Shown here in pieces: positions 1 to 5,597 of a stretch of DNA of 8,706 nt; position 1 is the stretch's first letter; each line of letters begins with the position of its first letter. The DNA lies in contig JALUMZ010000073.1 in NCBI GenBank assembly GCA_027055635.1, forward strand, positions 4,612 through 13,317, given 5' to 3'. Source of the stretch: Campylobacteraceae bacterium (lineage in GTDB: Bacteria; Campylobacterota; Campylobacteria; Campylobacterales; Sulfurospirillaceae). Below the pieces are notes generated by a model. The model was not told where the DNA came from. It worked only from the letters and a program-made list of their open reading frames with translations, and ran no database searches. Made by a program: the position numbers and the translations under genes.

Positions 1-107
1 CTTCAACAGAGTACTCTGGTCCAGCACAATATGATGAAGAGGGAAATGATTTGATGAAAGTAAAAAAATTAGTTAAAGTAACAGGATGCACAGGAGGTCA
101 AAAATGA
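1..107 (+). CDS. Heme-copper oxidase / NO reductase subunit II-like protein, C-terminal end only
   Basis: Only the last 34 codons are in the window, read from base 3 and ending with TGA at 105-107. The peptide starts STEYSGPAQYDEEGND and ends KLVKVTGCTGGQK. Its first residues follow the spacing of the CuA-binding loop of cytochrome oxidase subunit II (C-x3-C-x3-H-x2-M, typically with E-Y-C-G inside). Both cysteines are serine here, the histidine is glutamine and the methionine position is glutamate, while the EY.G core is kept. I infer a cupredoxin-fold subunit II that has lost its CuA centre, as expected for a nitric-oxide-reductase branch. The stop codon overlaps the ATG of the catalytic subunit (ATGA, 104-107), so the two are translationally coupled. 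The family call rests on one short motif plus the neighbour; the membrane anchor and the rest of the domain lie outside the window. Confidence 0.6.
   Translation, partial: STEYSGPAQYDEEGNDLMKVKKLVKVTGCTGGQK
92..97 (+). promoter_or_regulatory. Strong ribosome binding site that sets the subunit I start
   Basis: AGGAGG lies 6 bases before the ATG at 104. It favours 104 over the in-frame ATG at 86, which has no comparable site and would add six residues (MHRRSK) lying inside the upstream gene. Confidence 0.85.
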
Positions 108-1753
108 GTTTTGCAAAAAATCTAATAAGCGGGACTAACTTTGATCACACAGGTTTGAATGCTCTGCAAAAAGTAACTCTTAGAGCAGTTGTTATGGCTT
201 TTCTATTTTTCGGACTCACTGCAACTGAAGGTATGATTATGAGATTAGTAGCAACAGGACCTGCAAATCCACTGCCTGAGATGTTCTCGCACCCTTCACA
301 CTACTTTGCTATTATGACAGCTCACCCGATTGTAGGTATCTTTGGTTCAACATATCAGTTGGTATTTGCCGCATTTATGTTTTTGGTTCCTTTCTTAACA
401 AAAAAACCTCTATATAGTGTAAAATTAGCAAATGTTGTTTGGTTACTTATCACTATCGGTACTGCACTAGCATGGTTGTCAGCTTTTGTTACACATTATG
501 CTCCATTATACACATTATACTGGCCACTTCCTGCTGATACTCATCAGTTTAATGTTATAGGCGGTATAGTATTTATAGTAGGTGTTGCTCTTATTATGGT
601 TGGTACCTTAGGGTTTATTTACAATATATATGCGACTATATTTGCACGAGTCGGTGTTCATAAAAATAAAACTACAAAAGAGCTTTTGATTTCAGGTTTT
701 GGAATCGATGGTATGCTAAATCTTTGGTATAAGATTACCGGCAGACCTCCATACTCAAAAGAGCCTGCTCTTGCGCTTCCTGTTGTTGCTATATTTAGAG
801 GAACAGTAGATACATTTTTAGATGCTTTAGTTATACTAGGTGCCGGAGTTTTGGTTCTTGTTTATCTTATAGCAGATGCAGGTGGAATGAGCCTGGATGT
901 AACAAGCATAAATGCACTTTTATATAAAAACTTTTTCTGGTGGGGGCTTGACTTGGTCGCTGATGGTTTGGTTCTTATCTATGTTGCCGGTTCTTGGTAT
1001 TTACTCGCTACTCTAATCACAGGACAAAAACTGTTCATGGAAAATGTAGCTAGAGCTGCACTTATGCTAGAACTACTTGTATCTTGGATGGTTTGGTCTC
1101 ACCACTTACTAGGCGATCAAGGACAACCTGAAATGATGAAGTTAATCTCAGGTGAGATGGTTACAGCGTTTGAGCTTCTTACTCAAGGCTTAGCACTATT
1201 TATAACACTTGTTACTCTATGGAAAGCAAGACCTCTTAAAATGACGATGGAACTCAAGTATCTACTTGGTGGTTTAGTTGGATTTGGTTTGGCTGTTCCT
1301 GCGGCAATTATCCAAGCAGATATGGGTATGAACAGAGTTTTACACAATACTCAATGGATTATATTTGCTCATGTTCATATAGCTCTTATAGTAGGTCTGT
1401 ATATGACTCTATACAGTGCTGTTTATGTTCTATGGCCAATCGTAACAAACGGCACAAAAATGTACTCACACAAACTTTCAAATATCCACTTTTGGTTACA
1501 CCTCATAGGTGGTATAGGCATGGGTGCATTTGCCGGTATGGCAGGACTTGATGGTATGCTTCGTCGTCATCTTTATGTCCACGGTGAATTTAATACACTC
1601 ATGATTTTAGCTGCAATTTGTGGCTCTATGGTACTGATTGCTTGGGCACTATTTTTATATAATATTGTTATGTCAGTTGGCATCAAAGGACTTATTGGTA
1701 TATTTTTACCTGCAAAAGACAAAACTGCAAGTTACGGAATAGAAGAAGAATAA
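104..1753 (+). CDS. Heme-copper superfamily catalytic subunit I, probable gNOR-type nitric oxide reductase
   Basis: This is a 549-residue integral membrane protein with about 12 hydrophobic helices. Superfamily ligands are visible: H74 on helix II (AHPIVG, low-spin heme), H333-H334 on helix VII (WSHHLLGD, active-site metal), and H423/H425 on helix X (AHVHIAL, high- and low-spin heme). Helix VI, which carries HPEVY or HPIVY in oxidases, reads FFWWGLDLVADGLVLIY (277-293). It aligns without gaps to the cytochrome-c NO reductase segment WWVVHLWVEGVWELI, so the NorB metal ligands His and Glu correspond to D283 and D287; the following NorB Glu is L291. The Tyr that cross-links to His in oxidases is absent. 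A family with Asp in place of this His, called gNOR, is known from genome surveys of Campylobacterota. The inferred reaction is 2 NO to N2O at the cytoplasmic membrane. The start at 104 is chosen from the AGGAGG site and the ATGA overlap with subunit II. Superfamily membership is certain; the NO reductase role is inferred from the active site. Confidence 0.85.
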   Translation: MSFAKNLISGTNFDHTGLNALQKVTLRAVVMAFLFFGLTATEGMIMRLVATGPANPLPEMFSHPSHYFAIMTAHPIVGIFGSTYQLVFAAFMFLVPFLTKKPLYSVKLANVVWLLITIGTALAWLSAFVTHYAPLYTLYWPLPADTHQFNVIGGIVFIVGVALIMVGTLGFIYNIYATIFARVGVHKNKTTKELLISGFGIDGMLNLWYKITGRPPYSKEPALALPVVAIFRGTVDTFLDALVILGAGVLVLVYLIADAGGMSLDVTSINALLYKNFFWWGLDLVADGLVLIYVAGSWYLLATLITGQKLFMENVARAALMLELLVSWMVWSHHLLGDQGQPEMMKLISGEMVTAFELLTQGLALFITLVTLWKARPLKMTMELKYLLGGLVGFGLAVPAAIIQADMGMNRVLHNTQWIIFAHVHIALIVGLYMTLYSAVYVLWPIVTNGTKMYSHKLSNIHFWLHLIGGIGMGAFAGMAGLDGMLRRHLYVHGEFNTLMILAAICGSMVLIAWALFLYNIVMSVGIKGLIGIFLPAKDKTASYGIEEE

Positions 1754-1759
1754 AGACTT

Positions 1760-1781
1760 AAGAGGGTCACTTGACCCTCTT
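1760..1781 (+). terminator. Perfect hairpin after the NO reductase-like gene
   Basis: A 10-bp perfect inverted repeat (AAGAGGGTCA / TGACCCTCTT) separated by only CT starts 7 bases after the subunit I stop codon. It has the shape of a terminator or mRNA-stabilising 3' hairpin. No T run follows on the + strand (gcctaaag), so intrinsic termination may be weak, and the next gene starts only 15 bases later. Confidence 0.55.
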
Positions 1782-1796
1782 GCCTAAAGAGAAATA

Positions 1797-2402
1797 ATGA
1801 TAAACATAAAAAGAGTTGCACGAGAAATAAAAGATGTTGGACTATATGATCTAATTTTACAAGATGTACAAAAAATAGCTGGGAAAAAAAAATTAAGCAC
1901 AGAAGAAATACTTAAAATTATGGATGAAAATCCTCAGATATTAGATGAGTACAAACAGGTAAATACAGAGTATAATCTCAGCAACATACATATAGAAAAT
2001 ATAAAAACCAAAGAGCTTGAAAACAGACATCATAAAAAAGCAGAAAAGATAAATAAGAATTTAGAAAAAATTAAGGAAATAGAAAAATATACTTTAGAAT
2101 TTGAACATAGTTCAGTTCTCGTTATAATCTTTTCTATTGAATTTTTTGTACTTTTTTCTGTCCAGTACTTCATAGTTTTACTTGATTTAAAAGAGTGGCA
2201 ACTATGGATATACAGCCTCTTTGCAAGTTCTATCGCGATAGCATGGATATATGCTAAAAAACAGCAAAAAATATATAAAGAAAATGCAAAGAAATTTTAC
2301 AAATTGTATGATGAAACAAAAAAACTAATAGATGAGCTTGAAAACGAAAAAGTCATATGTAGAGAAGATATATATCAGGATGCAAATGAAGAACACATCT
2401 AA
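1797..2402 (+). CDS. Uncharacterised coiled-coil protein with two membrane segments
   Basis: I do not recognise this 201-residue protein. Residues 1-65 are a charged, soluble-looking region (MINIKRVAREIKDVGLYDLI...). Residues 66-98 are K/E-rich and probably coiled coil. Two hydrophobic stretches follow at about 106-129 (VLVIIFSIEFFVLFSVQYF) and 135-153, joined by the short loop DLKEW, which predicts a helical hairpin. Residues 154-186 are a second K/E-rich helix. Both long soluble ends would therefore lie on the same side, most likely the cytoplasm. A weak purine-rich site (AAAGAGA, 1786-1792) precedes the ATG. Base composition is clearly more A-rich than in the flanking genes. It overlaps the next gene by 17 bases, so the two are probably made together. 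The reading frame is well supported by its length and fold pattern; the function is unknown. Confidence 0.7.
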   Translation: MINIKRVAREIKDVGLYDLILQDVQKIAGKKKLSTEEILKIMDENPQILDEYKQVNTEYNLSNIHIENIKTKELENRHHKKAEKINKNLEKIKEIEKYTLEFEHSSVLVIIFSIEFFVLFSVQYFIVLLDLKEWQLWIYSLFASSIAIAWIYAKKQQKIYKENAKKFYKLYDETKKLIDELENEKVICREDIYQDANEEHI

Positions 2403-2928
2403 AGATATAGTTCTAAATTTCTTCTGGAACAAAGAGATATATATGCAAGCTGGCGAACTTGCATATAACTACAAAATGTTTCATACACCAAAAAAATATA
2501 TGGGTTGGTTTTTTATTGCTCTATTACAATTTGGAGTGGTAGGGGCACTACTTAAAGGTACTTTAGCCATACTATTATTTTCAACAATACTTTTAATATA
2601 TTGGTATTATATAAAAAAAATAATAGAAAAATCTATCCTTTCAAGATCTTTTAAAAAAGAAAAAGAAGCAAACAAAAAGCTCCATATTCTCATCAACAAC
2701 GATAGTATAACCATAAATAAAAAAGTTATTTTATGGGATGAAATACCCCTTATAATCGCAGAACAGAGTGGTTATCTACTTGATCATCGAGATGGATTCC
2801 TTTTTTTTCCTAAAAAGGCGTTTGCATCAGAAGAGGATAATACACTTTTTATAAAAATAGCGAAAAAACACCATATACATATCGATAGAATTCAAGACAC
2901 AATCAACTATAATTTTTTAAAGAAATAA
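2386..2928 (+). CDS. YcxB-like small membrane protein, function unknown
   Basis: This 180-residue protein begins MKNTSKDIVLNFFW. It has a hydrophobic hairpin at about residues 40-57 and 59-76, a basic linker (81-100), and a C-terminal soluble domain of predicted beta strands. That domain includes LHILINNDSITIN, VILWDEIPLI and LLDHRDGFLFFPKKAFASEED (131-151). This layout, above all the late aromatic 'FLFFPKKAF' strand followed by an acidic turn, resembles YcxB-family proteins of unknown function; that is a resemblance by eye. I chose the ATG at 2386 because AGGA at 2377-2380 lies 5 bases upstream. ATGs at 2332 and 2380 are possible, but 2332 would lie deep inside the preceding gene. It overlaps the upstream coiled-coil gene by 17 bases and shares its A-rich composition, so the pair probably forms one transcription unit. 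Confidence 0.65.
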   Translation: MKNTSKDIVLNFFWNKEIYMQAGELAYNYKMFHTPKKYMGWFFIALLQFGVVGALLKGTLAILLFSTILLIYWYYIKKIIEKSILSRSFKKEKEANKKLHILINNDSITINKKVILWDEIPLIIAEQSGYLLDHRDGFLFFPKKAFASEEDNTLFIKIAKKHHIHIDRIQDTINYNFLKK

Positions 2929-3062
2929 GGCATCATAAAAAATACATACAATATCATATTTATTCCATTTTCATCATAATACAATCGTATAATACAAATA
3001 CTTAAATGGAAATAGATAATAAAATTTGATATAATTACCTCAAAAGTATCCAAAGGTTATAC
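2929..3062 (+). promoter_or_regulatory. Intergenic region with candidate nhaA promoter
   Basis: This very AT-rich 134-bp gap contains two consensus -10 hexamers, TATAAT at 2988-2993 and at 3030-3035. The second sits in TTTGATATAAT, 27 bases before the nhaA ATG, which would give a short leader. No clear TTGACA box is seen at -35, which is common in Campylobacterota sigma-70 promoters. An 8-bp inverted repeat, TTCCATTT (2963-2970) and AAATGGAA (3004-3011), flanks the first -10 box and could be an operator. A ribosome binding site AAAGG (3052-3056) is 6 bases before the start. No terminator is obvious after the upstream gene. Confidence 0.5.
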
Positions 3063-4247
3063 ATGACACCGATTAAAGAGTTTATACAAAAAGAGTCATC
3101 TGCAGGTTTAGTGTTGATAGTAGTGACAATTCTAGCACTTCTTTTGGAAAACAGCTTTCTTTCAACAGCATATAATAGTTTTTTACACACACATGTAGAG
3201 ATAAGATTTGGAAATTTACAAATTGCAAAACCCTTAATTTTGTGGGTAAATGATGGGCTCATGGCTGTATTCTTTTTTCTTATAGGATTAGAGGTAAAAC
3301 GAGAAGTTTTAGAAGGACACTTGTCATCTTTAGGTCAAATTGCACTACCTGGTATTGCGGCAATTGGAGGCATGATTGTACCTGCTTTGATATTTATATT
3401 ATTCAATCAAGGTGAATCCTTCGGAATGAAAGGATGGGCAATACCAACAGCCACCGATATAGCTTTTGCGTTGGGAATCTTATCTCTTCTTGGCAATAGA
3501 GTACCTTCATCTTTAAAGATATTTCTAATGGCTTTAGCTATTATAGATGATTTAGGGGCGATTATTATAATCGCCATATTTTATACTACAGACCTATCCA
3601 ATGTCTCTATTGTGATATCAATAGTTTCACTTATTATTTTATTCATCATGAATAGATTAGGCGTTATCAAAAAGACAGCATATATATTAGTAGGAATAAT
3701 CTTGTGGGTAAGCGTTCTAAAATCAGGAGTGCACGCAACTTTGGCTGGTGTTGCTCTAGCATTTATGATACCTCTTAATTCAACAGATAAAAATGGGAAA
3801 AAATTTTCTATGGCAAAGGAGATGGAGCATGATCTTCATTATTGGGTTGCATTTATGATACTGCCACTTTTTGCCTTTGTAAATGCGGGCGTAGATATCA
3901 AAGGAATATCTCTAAAAGATATGATGAGCTCAGTACCTATGGGCATCATGTTCGGACTCTTTGTAGGTAAACAAGTTGGAGTATTTGGCTTTAGCTGGCT
4001 TGCAATAAAATTAAAGATTGCCAAGCTACCAAAAGAGAGTACATGGACACAACTGTATGGATTGGCGATACTTACTGGCATCGGATTTACTATGAGTCTA
4101 TTTGTTGATTCCTTGGCTTATGATGATACACAAATATATCACTATGCAGATAAACTAGCTATCTTATTGGGCTCTTTTTTATCTGGGCTCATCGGTTATC
4201 TTGTCTTGAGATTTAAAAATAAGAATTACAAAGAAGCGACTTTTTGA
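3063..4247 (+). CDS. nhaA: Na+/H+ antiporter NhaA
   Basis: This 394-residue inner-membrane protein exchanges cytoplasmic Na+ (or Li+) for external protons, controlling sodium and pH at alkaline pH. The family signatures are all present: FFFLIGLEVKREVLEG (70-85), GWAIPTATDIAFALG (124-138) with T131-D132 at the crossing of the broken helix TM4, and the transport-site pair D162-D163 in AIIDDLGAI (159-167). Also present are LKSGVHATLAG (219-229), K303 in VGKQVGVF (the lysine that pairs with the transport aspartates) and LTGIGFTMSLFV (337-348). The length matches the Escherichia coli protein (388 residues), so the gene is complete and should be active. The start is supported by AAAGG 6 bases upstream. 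It is probably transcribed from its own promoter in the gap upstream and is convergent with the citrate lyase operon. Sodium export could support Na+-coupled citrate uptake, but no citrate transporter is in the window. Confidence 0.97.
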   Translation: MTPIKEFIQKESSAGLVLIVVTILALLLENSFLSTAYNSFLHTHVEIRFGNLQIAKPLILWVNDGLMAVFFFLIGLEVKREVLEGHLSSLGQIALPGIAAIGGMIVPALIFILFNQGESFGMKGWAIPTATDIAFALGILSLLGNRVPSSLKIFLMALAIIDDLGAIIIIAIFYTTDLSNVSIVISIVSLIILFIMNRLGVIKKTAYILVGIILWVSVLKSGVHATLAGVALAFMIPLNSTDKNGKKFSMAKEMEHDLHYWVAFMILPLFAFVNAGVDIKGISLKDMMSSVPMGIMFGLFVGKQVGVFGFSWLAIKLKIAKLPKESTWTQLYGLAILTGIGFTMSLFVDSLAYDDTQIYHYADKLAILLGSFLSGLIGYLVLRFKNKNYKEATF

Positions 4248-4266
4248 CTACTTTGTATTGTTTTCT
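4227..4266. terminator. Candidate bidirectional terminator between nhaA and citG
   Basis: TACAAAG (4227-4233) pairs with CTTTGTA (4251-4257), with two more pairs possible after one mismatch. The stem includes the nhaA stop codon in its loop side. TTGTTTTCT (4258-4266) follows on the + strand. On the - strand the same stem is followed by a T-rich stretch (4226 downward). This placement suits the ends of two convergent transcripts, but the stem is short and A/T-rich. Confidence 0.4.
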
Positions 4267-4294
4267 AAGTTCCATAATTTCTACATTCAAAAAA

Positions 4295-5119
4295 CTAAAA
4301 ATCTATCTTTGATAAAAACCAAGTAAGACAGAGTAAATCTGCACTTCCCCCAGCTGTTAGATTTCTGCTTATCATCTCTTCGTCAAACTTCAAAAGTTCT
4401 TTATCAAGATTTTTTATATCTCTTATCTCTAGTAATTTTTTAGATCTAGCCTTTACAAACTCCATAGATTTTAAACCGCCTCTGGCAAAAATATTACTAT
4501 CTGTTGCCCTGCTCATAATAAAAAGCAGAGTTAATTTAAGAGCAATTTCTTCATTATAGAGCTCTTTTTGTTTAAGATAAAAAGGTAAACTTTGCTCAAA
4601 AATTATAGGGTATCCATTTTCTGCTTCATCTCTTATACCAGCTTGTTTTGTCTCTTTATATAGTTTTTCTCCACTACTCATCTCCTGTTTTACGCTCTCT
4701 AAAAGGTCATTTTTTACCAAATCTTTACAAATCTCTTGTATTTCACTTTGCAACTGTTCAAATAAAATATTTTTATATTTAGCTCTTAATATCCCAATCG
4801 CACCACAAATTACAGCAAAAGAAAATATAATTCCTTTGTGAGTATTTACCCCTTTTGTTGTTAAAAACATCTCTTTTTCACACTTTTTACCTATCTGCCT
4901 TAATTTTTGAAATAATATTTTAGGCTCTACATGTAGGGCTCCTTTCCCACACTCATAAAACATTCTTATAAAAGGCTTTATTGCTTTAGAACTATTATAA
5001 AAAGTCTCTATATTCATATCTCTATGGGAACCGTTATTGTTTCTATCTACTAGGCCGGGCTTAGGGGTTAATTCTACCTCTTTTATGAGAGAATTATATG
5101 CTAAATCTTCAATCTTCAT
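4295..5119 (-). CDS. citG: Triphosphoribosyl-dephospho-CoA synthase CitG
   Basis: CitG condenses ATP with dephospho-CoA to make 2'-(5''-triphosphoribosyl)-3'-dephospho-CoA, the precursor of the citrate lyase prosthetic group that CitX attaches to CitD. The 274-residue product shows the conserved family blocks: LTPKPGLVDRNNNGSHRDM (17-35), TTKGVNTHKGIIFSFA (87-102), FARGG (211-215) and NLTAGGSADLLCLTWFL (253-269). It appears complete. I place the start at the ATG at 5119, which puts the TPKPG block at residue 18, close to the family norm, and overlaps citX by 11 bases. An upstream in-frame ATG at 5161 would add 14 hydrophobic, unconserved residues. Neither start has a good Shine-Dalgarno site, so translation is probably coupled to citX. 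It is the last gene of the operon and is followed by the convergent nhaA. Confidence 0.92.
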   Translation of the reverse strand: MKIEDLAYNSLIKEVELTPKPGLVDRNNNGSHRDMNIETFYNSSKAIKPFIRMFYECGKGALHVEPKILFQKLRQIGKKCEKEMFLTTKGVNTHKGIIFSFAVICGAIGILRAKYKNILFEQLQSEIQEICKDLVKNDLLESVKQEMSSGEKLYKETKQAGIRDEAENGYPIIFEQSLPFYLKQKELYNEEIALKLTLLFIMSRATDSNIFARGGLKSMEFVKARSKKLLEIRDIKNLDKELLKFDEEMISRNLTAGGSADLLCLTWFLSKIDF

Positions 5120-5597
5120 TATATTGCAAAACTTGATTGTGTATGAATAATAAAAGCTCATCTAGCGAATGTCTTGCACTTCTTGCACATAATTTTGCAT
5201 CATTTTCACACAAAAAACATCTCCTAATAGATACACCCATATCTTTTCTTGATATTTGCATCTTATCGCTATCAATCACATCTATATCCATAAACCTTCC
5301 TAAAATATGGGTATTTTCTATCTTCAGAGCGATTTTTTTCAATCTTCTAGCATCTTCATCTACGACTATTTGAGCTTCATATCCACTAGGCACACTATAT
5401 TGTCTGGTCTCTAAAATCTTAAGATTTATTTTTTTAATTTCGAATAATGCACACTCAAAGATGAGTTGTGCATCTTCAGTAAGCTTATTTGGACCGGGAA
5501 GATTGACTGATAGACTAAAAAGAGGAGAGTTGTACTTTTCTACTAACTCTCTTTGCCTCTGTACTCTCTCCTCTTTACTTTTTAGTATATTATCTAT
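5109..5597 (-). CDS. citX: Holo-citrate lyase synthase CitX (apo-citrate lyase phosphoribosyl-dephospho-CoA transferase), non-AUG start
   Basis: CitX transfers the phosphoribosyl-dephospho-CoA group from the CitG product to a serine of the CitD acyl carrier subunit, converting apo- to holo-citrate lyase. Read from the ATA at 5597, the protein has 162 residues and contains the whole family pattern: an N-terminal SKEERVQRQ helix (7-15), SLSVNLPGP (28-36), VVDEDARRLKKIALKIEN (78-95), LGRFMDIDV (99-107), SRKDMG (116-121) and the cysteine-rich RRCFLCENDAKLCAR (125-139) followed by H143. In this frame there is no ATG, GTG or TTG between the upstream stop (5607-5609) and the GTG at 5393, which would remove the first 68 residues including LPGP. 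The ATA at 5597 overlaps the citF stop (ATAG) and has AGGG 7 bases upstream, so it is the best start candidate; an ATA at 5588 is the alternative. Identity is sure, but the start, and hence expression, is uncertain. Confidence 0.85.
   Translation of the reverse strand: MDNILKSKEERVQRQRELVEKYNSPLFSLSVNLPGPNKLTEDAQLIFECALFEIKKINLKILETRQYSVPSGYEAQIVVDEDARRLKKIALKIENTHILGRFMDIDVIDSDKMQISRKDMGVSIRRCFLCENDAKLCARSARHSLDELLLFIHNQVLQYNED

Noticed and set aside
86..103. Upstream ATG at 86 as the start of the catalytic subunit
   Set aside because: It has no ribosome binding site and lies within the upstream coding frame, while ATG 104 has AGGAGG at the right distance and the usual ATGA overlap.
104..1753. 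Calling the first gene a cbb3 or aa3 cytochrome c oxidase
   Set aside because: The helix VI histidine and cross-linked tyrosine of aa3-type enzymes are missing, and the associated subunit II has no CuA ligands. The genes around it are not ccoO, ccoQ or ccoP.
2332..2385. Extending the YcxB-like gene to the ATG at 2332
   Set aside because: This would overlap the preceding gene by 71 bases with no ribosome binding site. AGGA at 2377-2380 fits the ATG at 2386.
5109..5393. A separate 94-residue protein starting at GTG 5393
   Set aside because: The same frame continues upstream to 5606 with clear CitX N-terminal sequence (EERVQRQ, SLSVNLPGP). The GTG is an internal valine and a protein starting there would lack a third of the family domain.
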